Shown one piece after another: positions 14,036-23,186 of a stretch of 37,608 nucleotides of DNA (the first letter of the stretch is position 1; every line of letters begins with the position of its first letter). The stretch lies in assembly GCA_900546145.1 (NCBI GenBank), contig URBN01000020.1:1-37608 (forward strand), given 5' to 3'. A program made the translations under genes and the position numbers. The DNA is from an uncultured Desulfovibrio sp. Lineage in GTDB: Bacteria; Desulfobacterota; Desulfovibrionia; Desulfovibrionales; Desulfovibrionaceae. The notes below the pieces were generated by a model. It saw only the letters and a program-made list of their open reading frames with translations, was not told the DNA's origin and searched no databases.

Positions 14036-15843
14036 CTGATGAACTCCATGTAGTTAGGCCAGCTGTCACCGGCTTCGCGCCATACTCTGTACGTCCATCC
14101 GCCACGTATGGGGTAGCACACGTCGATCCCGCCATGCTGGCCGCCAGATCCATACCCTGACGCGGTAACACGCATCGCTACGCCGCCATTGATGTTCAGT
14201 ACAAAGGTCTGTACGGCATTATGCCTGTTGATATCTTCGATTCTGAGGAATCCGTTATTGGGCGCTGTATACGTGGTATCAGCGGAGAAGCCCCACCTAG
14301 TCCCGTCCGGCGCCATCTGTCTGTCACGAGACCAAGCCGCGGCCTTGTTATCGGCGATGGTATTTGTGTCATCGATGAGGGCGATCTGCTTCCATTTCCC
14401 CTGTTCCATGGAGCTCCCGGCTATAAAGGCGCCGCCGCCTTCGTCCCCCGAGACGTTGTTCGCCACGAAATCGAGGTTGTTGTTTACGCCGTTGTTCAGG
14501 GTTAGTCTTTTACCTGAGATGAGTTCGCTGCAGGTCAGCGGAGAAGAGAAGGTCTTGGCCCCGGCTACAGTCTGATCGCCGTACAGCGTGCAGGCATTGT
14601 CATTGACATACTCGGTGGTGGCGATCTTCGTCGATTTATCCTGTGCGGCAGGGGTCGGGGCTGACGTGTACACGACACCTGATGCGTCATAGCCGACCTC
14701 GATCGTCCCAGTCTGTGTGGGGGCTCCTGCTTCATTTCCGGGGTGGACGTTAAGAGATAGTGCCGTCGAGTTATCTGTGCCGACCCTGAGTGTCAGAGTG
14801 CCGATCTCCGCTCCGGTCTTGTCGTACACGGCGATGGATGGCGCCCGCGGCGTATCCGGAGCGGTGCCCTTCGTCAGATCGGAGAGTACTGCCCCTGCCG
14901 GCTCATTTGTGAGTTTTGTGCCGCCGGCGTAGAGGTACGCTTCCCCTGTGTAGACCAGCAGGTACGTACCCCCTGCGATAAGCTCCGTGCCGATGACCTG
15001 CCCTCCGGATGTCCGGATAGGGAGCGCTGTCCCGGCATTCACCGAGAGCGTGAGCGGGTCTGATGTCGCCGTCAGAGTCAGAGTGGAAGTCGTCTCTGTG
15101 CCGTCTTCCGCCTTGGTCGTCACCGTGCGGGTGGCCTCGGGGATGTACCTGATGAGGACGAAGGCCCCTTCTGCCGGCAGGAAATCAGGGATGGACACCA
15201 CCTTGGCGGGCGTATCGAGTGCCGTTGTGCACGTCCCGAAGAAGACTGCACGGGGATGCTGATGATCCCCGCGGGCGAAGGTGGACGTCTCGTTTCCCAC
15301 GGTTCCTGCCAGACTGTCTTTTTTTGGCGTCGTGCCCGTCGCCTTCGCGTGGCCATATGCCTTATCGGTGGAGACGCCGTATGTCGTCGCCACGGAAGCG
15401 TGACTGATAGGGGGCACGCCGAGATTTGTTCTCGCGTCAGCCGCCGTGGACGCTCCCGTTCCACCCATCGCTACGGGGTTTATCTCCGTAAGCTCCGTGG
15501 CCTTGGTGGCTGTGGGTGCGTTGCCCGTGATAGAGCCCGGAAGGTTCCCGTTGCTGTCACGGACTGGGATCGTGTTTTTGGTGGTGCTCGTGGCGGCGTG
15601 CCAGCCATCCAGAGTGTCGGCGTCGTTCTTGATCTGGGCGATGTCCACCCACGCCCCATTGGCGTCAAGACGCTGGATTTTGAGCGTATTACTTCCGTCT
15701 ACATAGTAGTTGAGCGTCCCAGTGGGGGTGTTCACCGTGCCGGACAGGGCGCCTGTAGCGAGCGCCTGAAGGATGTCTGCCATCCCCGGGACGTCTTCCT
15801 TTATCTTATTCCCGACGTTTGGTCTTGCAAAATCAGCGGCCAT
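14023..15843 (-). CDS. Phage tail fibre protein
   Basis: A 606-aa fibre-type protein. The N-terminus is MAADFARPNVGNKIKEDV. It then has the repeated fibre modules IKNDADTLDGWHA, TKATELTEINPVAMGGTGAS and FARGDHQHP, which recur in phage side-tail fibres. The middle (about 200-390) is beta-rich, and KSTKIATTEYVND followed by TVAGAKTFSSPLT is another standard fibre module. The C-terminal ~120 residues (RVTASGYGSGGQHGGIDVCY to the end) form the likely receptor-binding tip. GGAGAA precedes the ATG. The kinase-like gene overlaps its end. It is probably a homotrimer at the tail tip needing the assembly chaperone at 13093-13572. Confidence 0.85.
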   Translation of the reverse strand: MAADFARPNVGNKIKEDVPGMADILQALATGALSGTVNTPTGTLNYYVDGSNTLKIQRLDANGAWVDIAQIKNDADTLDGWHAATSTTKNTIPVRDSNGNLPGSITGNAPTATKATELTEINPVAMGGTGASTAADARTNLGVPPISHASVATTYGVSTDKAYGHAKATGTTPKKDSLAGTVGNETSTFARGDHQHPRAVFFGTCTTALDTPAKVVSIPDFLPAEGAFVLIRYIPEATRTVTTKAEDGTETTSTLTLTATSDPLTLSVNAGTALPIRTSGGQVIGTELIAGGTYLLVYTGEAYLYAGGTKLTNEPAGAVLSDLTKGTAPDTPRAPSIAVYDKTGAEIGTLTLRVGTDNSTALSLNVHPGNEAGAPTQTGTIEVGYDASGVVYTSAPTPAAQDKSTKIATTEYVNDNACTLYGDQTVAGAKTFSSPLTCSELISGKRLTLNNGVNNNLDFVANNVSGDEGGGAFIAGSSMEQGKWKQIALIDDTNTIADNKAAAWSRDRQMAPDGTRWGFSADTTYTAPNNGFLRIEDINRHNAVQTFVLNINGGVAMRVTASGYGSGGQHGGIDVCYPIRGGWTYRVWREAGDSWPNYMEFIRCYF

Positions 15844-15898
15844 TGTATCTTCTCCAATGCAATAACTTTGTAGATATACTTGTATCCATCATATATTA

Positions 15899-16333
15899 TT
15901 ATGCAATTCTGTGCCAGCAATACACGGACCTGAATGGCGGCATGTTGTTATGCGGCTTACTGCCGCCCGTATTCCAAGTCTGTACATATTCAGTATTTGA
16001 ACTCCACCTTACTGAATCAGCAAAGTTGGCTTGTTCATTCTTAGTATGGTCTGTATTAGCGTAAAGTTGCGGCAATCTATTGTACTGATGACTATGCGCC
16101 GGCATCTCCTCGATAGTCAGCGTATGCGTCTCCGCACCGCCTGTTGTGCCCGCCGCATGCTTTGGCCCAGCGCACCATAAAAAAGTGTCCTGTATCGGCT
16201 CCCATGTGCCACCAAAAAGTTCATGCGGGTCCGTTGGCTTGTCGCTCGTATAGTAGCATCCTACGGGATGCATCTTGAGCGCGATGGTCTTCTCATGCAT
16301 CTCGAGCAGTTCTGCTAGCGTTTTATCTGTCAT
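15899..16333 (-). CDS. Small tail fibre tip (receptor-binding) protein
   Basis: A 144-aa protein built as a stand-alone fibre tip. A short helix (LAELLEMHEKTIALKMH) leads into HPVGCYYTSDKPTDPHELFG and GTWEPIQDTFLWCAG. It then has ETHTLTIEEMPAHSHQYNR and ends KPHNNMPPFRSVYCWHRIA. The AHSH and HNNMPP(F/Y)xxVxxWxR motifs are characteristic of phage collar or fibre-tip domains that often bind metal through His. It overlaps the upstream paralogue by 4 bp (ATGA). It is A+T-rich relative to the tail genes. It may be an alternative tip to the one at 16330-16800. Confidence 0.75.
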   Translation of the reverse strand: MTDKTLAELLEMHEKTIALKMHPVGCYYTSDKPTDPHELFGGTWEPIQDTFLWCAGPKHAAGTTGGAETHTLTIEEMPAHSHQYNRLPQLYANTDHTKNEQANFADSVRWSSNTEYVQTWNTGGSKPHNNMPPFRSVYCWHRIA

Positions 16334-16800
16334 GATATCCTAATCCATGCATTCACTACATGTGTTGGTGGTTGGACGGTATCACTTTTACCATATATAG
16401 AGTTAGATCTGGAAGCTTTAAATAACAAATCTCTCTTCCCTTTTCCTGATTTTAAAGTTAATACATAATTATGCGGTTTCACTCCCCAACTGAAACAACC
16501 CAGATCAGGCCACGAGGCATCATCCATTCCATCGCTATTTAAGAACGTTGCTTTTCCTTCAATATCAGGCAAACCTGCCTCTATATCTGTACCTGCTGGA
16601 TGCTTATCATCAGAGCATTGCAGTATTTTTCCTTTAACACGTTTCCACCCCCCCCCGAAAATTACATTAGGATCATCATCAGTTTCAGTAATAAAATATG
16701 AGCCAATCGGACGACATTCCAGAATTGCTTCCTTTTTTGCCTGAAGTACGGCAGTTTTAACGGCTAAATCAATAACTTGTTGCAGAGTATGATTATTCAT
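16330..16800 (-). CDS. Small tail fibre tip protein, divergent paralogue
   Basis: A 156-aa protein with the same opening as its downstream neighbour: a helix (LQQVIDLAVKTAVLQAKKEA), then RPIGSYFITETDDDPNVIFG and GGWKRVKGKILQCSDDKHPA. The C-terminal half differs and keeps only traces of the tip signature (KPHNYVLTL, HVVNAWIRIS). The region is strongly A+T-rich. AGGAGG stands 9 bp before the ATG, and the start overlaps the upstream gene by 8 bp. It is either a second receptor-binding protein or an adaptor between the tip and the fibre. No close family name can be given from sequence alone. Confidence 0.65.
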   Translation of the reverse strand: MNNHTLQQVIDLAVKTAVLQAKKEAILECRPIGSYFITETDDDPNVIFGGGWKRVKGKILQCSDDKHPAGTDIEAGLPDIEGKATFLNSDGMDDASWPDLGCFSWGVKPHNYVLTLKSGKGKRDLLFKASRSNSIYGKSDTVQPPTHVVNAWIRIS

Positions 16801-17353
16801 CCAGTGTGCCTCCTGCCTCTATGTATGCCGCGCTAATGGCCGCATATGCGTCATCGATCTGCTCCTGGAATGCGGCGATTTTGGCTTCAAGGGATGAGTC
16901 TTTAGCATCCAGGGCCGTAATCTTGGTCTGAATGGCGGAGATCTTCCCCTGTGCATCATCGATCTGTGTCTGTACGGTGCCAATCTTCCCCGTGACATAA
17001 GACGTCGTGGCGGGCGCGGCCGAGCTGTCATCATCGGCGGGGACGGGCACGGTGACCGCCCCCGTGAAGGTCTTGGCTCCGGTGATGGTCTGATCCGTAC
17101 CCAGAGTGACGTACCCCCGAGCCATCTCTGTCACCCAGTGGGTAGAGGCAAGAGCCCCCGAGCTGTCTCCAGTCGCTGGACTACCCGAGATAGTGCAGGC
17201 ATCGAATGTCGGCGAGAGAAGAACCCATGCTGCACCGTCCCAGCGCTCGAAAGTCTGTCGCGCCGGGTTCCACCGGATAGCCTCTGCGTCGATCTGTGTG
17301 TCCCGCCATCTGGCTGTGGTCGCCAGCACCATGTCACACTTCCTGTCTGCCAT
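16793..17353 (-). CDS. Tail fibre/stalk protein with C-terminal coiled coil
   Basis: A 186-aa protein. Its N-terminal part MADRKCDMVLATTARWRDTQ and NPARQTFERWDGAAWVLLSP resembles baseplate-attachment segments of phage fibres. It is followed by THWVTEMARGYVTLGTDQTI and TGAKTFTGAVTVP, the usual fibre module also present in the 606-aa fibre. Residues about 125-175 are a clear heptad coiled coil (VQTQIDDAQGKISAIQTKI), probably trimeric. It starts 4 bp after the gpJ-like gene with a GGGGGTG ribosome binding site. A role as a stalk carrying one of the small tips encoded next is likely but inferred. Confidence 0.7.
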   Translation of the reverse strand: MADRKCDMVLATTARWRDTQIDAEAIRWNPARQTFERWDGAAWVLLSPTFDACTISGSPATGDSSGALASTHWVTEMARGYVTLGTDQTITGAKTFTGAVTVPVPADDDSSAAPATTSYVTGKIGTVQTQIDDAQGKISAIQTKITALDAKDSSLEAKIAAFQEQIDDAYAAISAAYIEAGGTLDE

Positions 17354-17356
17354 ACT

Positions 17357-20300
17357 CTACACCCCCTGCGCTCTCCACTGGACGAGGCCGTCAGCCCGCT
17401 GCCCGTTCACGTCATAGACGACGACGCGGAATCCCGTGGGCTCCTTATCCTCCCCCCGGAAGATGACGATGGGCGTCTTGCCGGTCGAGCTGTCGGCCAT
17501 AAAGACATGGATCGGCTCCTCGACGTCGAGGAAGTCGACGTTGAAGTCCACCTGCTTGCCCATGAGCATGGGATCCTCTTCCCATCCGGCGGCGTTATCG
17601 TCGGCCCTGACGTACACGGAACCGAAGTCCTGCTTTTTTTTGATGGACGCCTGAATGTGGAGATTCCTCACGGCCACGGCTCCGCGCGTCCATGTCATGG
17701 TGACCCGGACGTATCGGAATGCGTCCGTGATACCCACGTATCCGTCCTCCGCCGCCACGGCCCACTCCGTCTGGTCTGTGGACGTCTCGATGCGGCATGT
17801 GGCCACGGGCTCGCCGTCGATAGTCTCAGTCGTCGGAGTGACGATCACACGGCAGGAGGGGATGACGGCCCCCACGTCGAAGATCTCCTGATAGTACCCC
17901 TGTGTGTCAGAGTACGTCCCCGTGGCGTCTGTGTATGTGCCATCCGCCGCTGGCGTCATGTACGGAGATAGGTAGCCGTTGAAGCCGTGGTCGATCTTCG
18001 ACTGCCACGTCACGGCGTCAGCATCAGATCCGATCCTGCCTGCCACGGTCTGGCAGTTCTCCGACCACGTCTGATCCGTGTACGGACCGACCATGGCCCC
18101 TTTACCGTCGAGGAGCATGTTTTTCCGCGTGCCTGAGAAAGTGCTGTCCACATCATAATAGAGCCGAAATTCAGGAGGCTGGGTGATGGAGAGTGTGACG
18201 ATCTCTCTGGCCCCGTGGTTGCCTGCCGTGTCTATGGGGATGACCCAGTACGTATAGTCACCGCCCTTGGTCTCTACTATGGTCGTGAAGAGGGCCGAGG
18301 TGTAGCCGAGCTGGACGTCGTACCCGTCCTGATCCACGCGGCCAAAAAGATAGCGGTCAACCGGAAAAGTACCGCGCTTCGGTTCTGTCCAGTAGAGCAT
18401 CGCGTTGTTGTCCAGCGGGTAACAGCCGGAGAAGGTGACCTTGCCCGGAGCGCGGACAAGGATATCAGCCGTACCCCACTCCGACAGATTTCCGGACGAG
18501 TCCACGGCCCTGACCATGAAGGTGTGCGTGCCTACGGTCATCTTAGCCTCGGTGATCTTGGTGCCGAGGATGCGGCCGTAGTCGTACTCTCTCGTCTCGA
18601 TGGTGCCGTCCTCTCTCGCCTCGTCCCACTGCCTCACGATGTCGTACCCCGTGATAGGGAGCATAGACAGAGGCGTCGCCCACGATACCTCCACATGGTC
18701 TTCCACCACGCTGACGACAGGGGCCGGCGTCGAGGGACCGGACAAATCGAAGCTCACCTCGCCCCACGCGGACATATTCCCCGCTATATCCACGGCTCTG
18801 ACGCGGTAGCCGAGGACGCCAGAGGCTGGGGCCGTGAAGCGGTAGGAGTTGGATTTGATCTTGTCCAAAGTCCTGCCGTCGGCGTCCTTCACCTCGTAGT
18901 ACGAGAGCTCGAAGGGTGACGTGACCTGCTCCCAGATGATGACACACTGCGTGCCGTCCACCTCGACTTTGGGTGCAGGCGTCCCGACACCAGGTACCGT
19001 GATGCTCTCCGTCGTCACCCCGCCAACGTTCCCGAAGATGTCTTCGGCATAGACGGCGAACTCGTACACTCCCGGTACACGGGTAGGCATGGGCCAGCGT
19101 GTAGTCAGCACCTCATCCGTTGTGTCCTTGCTGATGTCATGCACGAAGTAGCGTCGCACCGGCCATGATGTGGAGCAGTCCTGCCACACGACGTGGAGCA
19201 GGTTATCGATGATGCTGCCGTCAAGGTCTGGGGCGGCGGGGGGATAGATCTGGATAGACGCTGTGGCCGGGGTGCGGGACTTTCGGCCACCCGTATCCAC
19301 GGCTACGACGCTGTAGGGCACTGTGCCTACAGTCTGTGGAGCTGGGCATATCATGCTTGTGGCGATAGTCCGGCCGCCATTTAGCCCGGTCACCTCGTAG
19401 TGATCAAGGTCGAGGACGCCCACATCGGACCATGACACACGGATGCCGGCCGGAGCCTCCAGAGAGAGGACGAGCCCCTGCACGTCCGGAGGAGGATTCG
19501 TCTTGCCTATGACCCTGTGGCGCACGGTCGTGGAAAAGTCGGACAGGATGCCGGTCGTGGTGCTCAGCTGGCCCTTGACGTCATAGTCCACCCCCTCATC
19601 GACTGACGGATCGAGGATACTGCAGGTGTCCCCGCGGATGTCGGTGGAGGTGTACACGTCCCACTGGTCTTCGCTGTCAGCCCTGCGGACAGAGAGTATG
19701 ACGCTCGAGACATGTACGTCGTTAGGCTGGTCGGGCAGGATGAAGGTCACGGACATCTGGGGAGACAGCGATCCGTCGGCATTGCGGCGCAGCACCATCT
19801 CGTCAGAGACGATACCGAGGATGGACGGAGGCTTGGGCCGTCCTACCTGATAGCGGGTTGCCGTGGTGATCTGGCTGTTCCACGCTGGGATACTCCCCCA
19901 GATGGACTGGTAGATATTCGTGGCGGCGTCGCAGAGCGTGATGGTGGCGCAGAAGTTTTCCGCGGGAGTGACGGACAGGACGATACACTCTGCCCCTACC
20001 GAGGATGTGACCCCGAAGCCCACGATGTCACCGACGGATATACCCGTCACATCAGGGTCTACGGGCGTGGATAGGGTCAGCACCCTCGTCTCCGCCGCGG
20101 CCACAGTCCGGACGGAGTAGTAGGCGTCCGTTGCCTTGTAGTTCGTTATCCGGATGCCGTAGCTCTTCTCAGCGTCCATGGGGCAGTAGTCATCGAGCTC
20201 GATGCTCTCGATGAGTTTGTCGTCATTGAGATTTACTTTGGTGACGGCGGCTGACGTCACCCCCCAAAATGTAGCGTCATGGATAAGGCGCACCTTATCA

Positions 20301-22249
20301 CCGCGGCGCAGCGTGACGGACTCCGCCTCCACGGTCACGGTGTAGGTCTCCGGCCGCAGGCGCATCTCGGCGAGCCTGAGACGGCCATGCTTCCAGATAA
20401 GATCCGGATTTGTCACGCCGTCCTGCTCGAACTCGATCACGTTCGTCGCGTTTGTGTCGCTGTAGCCGTCATCGTAGACCACGCGCTCGTCTTCCTGAAA
20501 GTCCTTCTGCTCATTGAGAAAGCGCATGCGCAGCCCGTGCACCTTCTCGAACACCAGCGACTTCTTAGCCTGAAAATTCCACGAGTTGCGCTGCGTGAGC
20601 ATGTCCACCACGGGAGCGTCGGGGTCATCGTAGATGACGCCATGGCCATTCAGGAGAGCGTAGGAACCGCGTCCAGAAGAGAGGATGTTGTGCACGACTT
20701 CGCCGGCATTCGTCTTCGAGGTGAGGAGCGCGTTGTACCGCCAGCCCATTTTTTCACACCACGAATAGAAATTTCTACATGAGGAGATGTCGAGGTCGTC
20801 CCACGCGCACGGCTTCGATATGTCAGTGCCAGTCATCACACGCATGAAGAGCGATGCCGGATTAGATGTCTCCGCCCACGTCCAGCCGTCACCGTCAGGG
20901 ACGGGAGCAAGGCTGCAGCACTCGACGTTGAACTCGTCAACATTTCCGTTGAGCTGCTCCGTGGCCTTAAGCGAGAGCTCGATAAGTGTCATGGGATGTC
21001 TGGAGTCCCCGACTACGGCCGGCTTCGCCCTGAAACTCTGGAGAGCGGACCAGGTGAAGGTGTCTCTCGTCGTCTCTCTGGTACTCTCGGAGTCAGAGTC
21101 GGGCGTCACCCTCCTGAGGCCTATCTCGTACTGGCCGGCAGGGAACCACAGATCGATGGAGCGCCGCATCGGGTTTATCGTGCATCCCTCGTAGTGGTAG
21201 CCGGACGTCGTCCACCCGGAAGACCCGACTGGCCTGTACCTGCACTCCACGTCTACCGCCACGGCAGAGCCGTTCCCTTCGCTGTCGATATGTTTCAGTC
21301 CGTTGTCGAAGATAAGTATTAGCTGGGCGTGCGTGCAGTCCTTGGCCGTCGTCCGCGTCTGCCAGCCCACGGAGTTTTTCATGGCGAGGTTAAAGCTCTC
21401 GGATGTAGCCGCCGAGCCAAACCACTCTAAGCTCCCGCCAGTCCAGTTCCTGTGTACGCGCCACTCCGCCCCCTGATAGTTCCAGAGGTTGGTGTCCCCC
21501 AGACGGGGGTTGGCTACGGTGCAGTCGCCGGTCGAGGCGACGAAGAGATAACGGACATACTGGTCATTCCCCGATAGCACGCTGTAGCTCTGGGCAGCGA
21601 ACCTCGGAGCGAACCGCACACGTCCAAGCACCGTGGGGACAGGGCCGTAGGGATCCGTCTTATTTTGTGCGCCATCGATGGACCATATTTTCTGGGCGGT
21701 CTCGCTGTCCTTGGCCCCTGAGAGCTTCGGCGTGCTGACGGGGCAGAGCGCGTTCACGAGGAGCATGCCGCCCATGAGGACAAGGCCGCCCGCCACGGCT
21801 CCGGCCACAGCCCCGAGATGCAGAGTCGGGAGTATGCCGAAGCTCCATCCGCCGGCGCCGCCGACCCACCACGTAGCGGCCGCCGCCACAGCGATGACAG
21901 CGATGGAGAGGATCATGCGCATGGGGTTCTTCCCGCCGCCTCCGCCACCGCCGCCGGCAAGAGGAGCTGACACGGAGACATAGTCCCCCTGGCGGAGATA
22001 TGTCGTGCACCAGCTCTCTCTGGGGATGGGTGCCCCATTGACGAACACCCGCGCCATGCGGACCATGCCGATGGGCGTACCAGTCTGACGGCACGCCAGA
22101 CGGAGGCCCTCCATGACGTTCATGCCGGGCATGACGCTGGCCGTGAAGACGTCCATACGCATGAGGGACGGCCGGACACGGACCGCCACTGGCTTCAGGG
22201 AAAAAACTTTTTTGTCCGGAATGGCCGGAAGATCACATCTGGGTCGCAT
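17357..22249 (-). CDS. Tail tip/host specificity protein, gpI-gpJ-like fusion
   Basis: A 1630-aa protein corresponding to lambda gpJ, the central tip that triggers DNA injection and often binds the receptor. Residues 1-98 (VFVNGAPIPRESWCTTYL, RQGDYVSVSAPL) look like the end of a gpI-type tail assembly protein. There follow eight Gly (99-106), then hydrophobic segments at about 110-130 and 137-165. The gpJ core begins around GAQNKTDPYGPVPTVLGRVR. From about residue 880 there are four or more fibronectin type III-like repeats (GIRVSWSDVGVLDLDHYEV, GYRVRAVDIAGNMSAWGEV). The end (VDFNVDFLDVEEPIHVF) is a typical gpJ tail. The frame is open to 22300, but the ATG at 22249, with GAGGA upstream, fits best and overlaps the NlpC/P60 gene by 17 bp. 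Confidence 0.9.
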   Translation of the reverse strand: MRPRCDLPAIPDKKVFSLKPVAVRVRPSLMRMDVFTASVMPGMNVMEGLRLACRQTGTPIGMVRMARVFVNGAPIPRESWCTTYLRQGDYVSVSAPLAGGGGGGGGKNPMRMILSIAVIAVAAAATWWVGGAGGWSFGILPTLHLGAVAGAVAGGLVLMGGMLLVNALCPVSTPKLSGAKDSETAQKIWSIDGAQNKTDPYGPVPTVLGRVRFAPRFAAQSYSVLSGNDQYVRYLFVASTGDCTVANPRLGDTNLWNYQGAEWRVHRNWTGGSLEWFGSAATSESFNLAMKNSVGWQTRTTAKDCTHAQLILIFDNGLKHIDSEGNGSAVAVDVECRYRPVGSSGWTTSGYHYEGCTINPMRRSIDLWFPAGQYEIGLRRVTPDSDSESTRETTRDTFTWSALQSFRAKPAVVGDSRHPMTLIELSLKATEQLNGNVDEFNVECCSLAPVPDGDGWTWAETSNPASLFMRVMTGTDISKPCAWDDLDISSCRNFYSWCEKMGWRYNALLTSKTNAGEVVHNILSSGRGSYALLNGHGVIYDDPDAPVVDMLTQRNSWNFQAKKSLVFEKVHGLRMRFLNEQKDFQEDERVVYDDGYSDTNATNVIEFEQDGVTNPDLIWKHGRLRLAEMRLRPETYTVTVEAESVTLRRGDKVRLIHDATFWGVTSAAVTKVNLNDDKLIESIELDDYCPMDAEKSYGIRITNYKATDAYYSVRTVAAAETRVLTLSTPVDPDVTGISVGDIVGFGVTSSVGAECIVLSVTPAENFCATITLCDAATNIYQSIWGSIPAWNSQITTATRYQVGRPKPPSILGIVSDEMVLRRNADGSLSPQMSVTFILPDQPNDVHVSSVILSVRRADSEDQWDVYTSTDIRGDTCSILDPSVDEGVDYDVKGQLSTTTGILSDFSTTVRHRVIGKTNPPPDVQGLVLSLEAPAGIRVSWSDVGVLDLDHYEVTGLNGGRTIATSMICPAPQTVGTVPYSVVAVDTGGRKSRTPATASIQIYPPAAPDLDGSIIDNLLHVVWQDCSTSWPVRRYFVHDISKDTTDEVLTTRWPMPTRVPGVYEFAVYAEDIFGNVGGVTTESITVPGVGTPAPKVEVDGTQCVIIWEQVTSPFELSYYEVKDADGRTLDKIKSNSYRFTAPASGVLGYRVRAVDIAGNMSAWGEVSFDLSGPSTPAPVVSVVEDHVEVSWATPLSMLPITGYDIVRQWDEAREDGTIETREYDYGRILGTKITEAKMTVGTHTFMVRAVDSSGNLSEWGTADILVRAPGKVTFSGCYPLDNNAMLYWTEPKRGTFPVDRYLFGRVDQDGYDVQLGYTSALFTTIVETKGGDYTYWVIPIDTAGNHGAREIVTLSITQPPEFRLYYDVDSTFSGTRKNMLLDGKGAMVGPYTDQTWSENCQTVAGRIGSDADAVTWQSKIDHGFNGYLSPYMTPAADGTYTDATGTYSDTQGYYQEIFDVGAVIPSCRVIVTPTTETIDGEPVATCRIETSTDQTEWAVAAEDGYVGITDAFRYVRVTMTWTRGAVAVRNLHIQASIKKKQDFGSVYVRADDNAAGWEEDPMLMGKQVDFNVDFLDVEEPIHVFMADSSTGKTPIVIFRGEDKEPTGFRVVVYDVNGQRADGLVQWRAQGV

Positions 22250-22646
22250 GTCTGAGGATCCTCGTGAGGATGTAGCCGGGGATGTGGAGCGGGGCCACAT
22301 GCACGCAGTGCCGCTCCTCCACGTGGAGAACGTGCCCCGTGTCTATGACCATGGCGGCGTGACACTCGATGCCATGCACCGTGTAGAGCGCCAGATCGAG
22401 GGGGTGCGGCATATCGTCCCCGATGTCATGCCACTGGCTGAGGCCTGACTGGATGAGCGCGTCTATGCGGTGGAGAGAGCGGAAGTGGCGCATCTCCGCC
22501 GCCGTGTACGTCAGGGCAGTGTCATCCACCGTGACGCCCTTCTCTCTCCGCATCATCAGGATGCCGAGCCCGACACAGTCAACGCCGGACTCATCACGGC
22601 CCATGGCCTTAAAAGGAATGCCCACGTACTTTTCCCACCAAAGCAT
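22233..22646 (-). CDS. NlpC/P60 family tail tip peptidase (gpK-like)
   Basis: A 137-aa protein with the papain-like NlpC/P60 signature. Cys24 lies in GVDCVGLG, and the His is in ECHAAMVIDTGHVLHVE (His96). It corresponds to the C-terminal peptidase domain of lambda gpK. Such proteins sit at the tail tip and are thought to cut peptidoglycan cross-links during entry. The JAB domain of full gpK is absent, which is common in this type of phage. AGGAG precedes the ATG at 22646. It lies between the DUF1833 protein and the gpJ-like protein, as expected. Confidence 0.85.
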   Translation of the reverse strand: MLWWEKYVGIPFKAMGRDESGVDCVGLGILMMRREKGVTVDDTALTYTAAEMRHFRSLHRIDALIQSGLSQWHDIGDDMPHPLDLALYTVHGIECHAAMVIDTGHVLHVEERHCVHVAPLHIPGYILTRILRHATQM

Positions 22647-22655
22647 AGCGAACTC

Positions 22656-23183
22656 CTAGGAAAACAGCCCGGGGAACCGGGATGGATAAAACTGCAGGGC
22701 TGGGAAGGTCTGCACCCGCGGGTCATCGATGGTGAGCTGCAAGTTGATAGTGCGCACGTCATACTCGATGTCCTCTATCATCATGACCGGAAGAGTCTCG
22801 ATGATGGTGTCCGGAGCGGATGCGAAGCACAGCTCGATAGTCAGCGTCGGGCTGACGTCGACGTTGCGGATGAGATCCGTATAGTCCCTGTTCACATTAT
22901 CGATGGCGAGGGTGGCGCGGACGGAAGAGTCCGTCGTCTCGGGCTGATCCGGCAGGATGAAGCGGAACGGGAGTGCGTAGTAGGTGTTGTCCCGGGACAC
23001 AGTCCCATAGATTGGCTCCTGCGTCTCGCTGTCGAGCTGGATGAACTTGGTGGCGTCCGAAGAGATGCGCACCGGCTCTGACAGCGTCGGGTGTGTGATT
23101 GTCATGAGCACCACCAGCGGGTCATCGGAGTCGTACTCCTTCACCCACTTCTTGTACTCTTCGGAGGTGATGATATTAGCCAT
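22656..23183 (-). CDS. DUF1833 tail protein (gpL position)
   Basis: A 175-aa protein whose sequence matches the DUF1833 pattern: PLVVLMTITHPTLSEPVRIS, ALPFRFILPDQPE, and a final half with TLTIELCFASAPDTIIETLP. Family members occur at this position in siphovirus tail operons, between the gpM-like and NlpC/P60 genes, and are regarded as tail hub or tip components. A structural role in closing the tail tube above the gpJ-like tip is inferred from position. Confidence 0.8.
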   Translation of the reverse strand: MANIITSEEYKKWVKEYDSDDPLVVLMTITHPTLSEPVRISSDATKFIQLDSETQEPIYGTVSRDNTYYALPFRFILPDQPETTDSSVRATLAIDNVNRDYTDLIRNVDVSPTLTIELCFASAPDTIIETLPVMMIEDIEYDVRTINLQLTIDDPRVQTFPALQFYPSRFPGLFS

Positions 23184-23186
23184 GGG

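Noticed and set aside
14023..17353. Diversity-generating retroelement acting on the fibre genes
   Set aside because: No reverse transcriptase, template repeat or variable repeat pair was seen in the window.
21940..21975. GGC/GCC-type tandem repeat as phase-variation tract
   Set aside because: It encodes the Gly8 linker with mixed codons, so slippage in whole codons would keep the frame; no evidence for switching.
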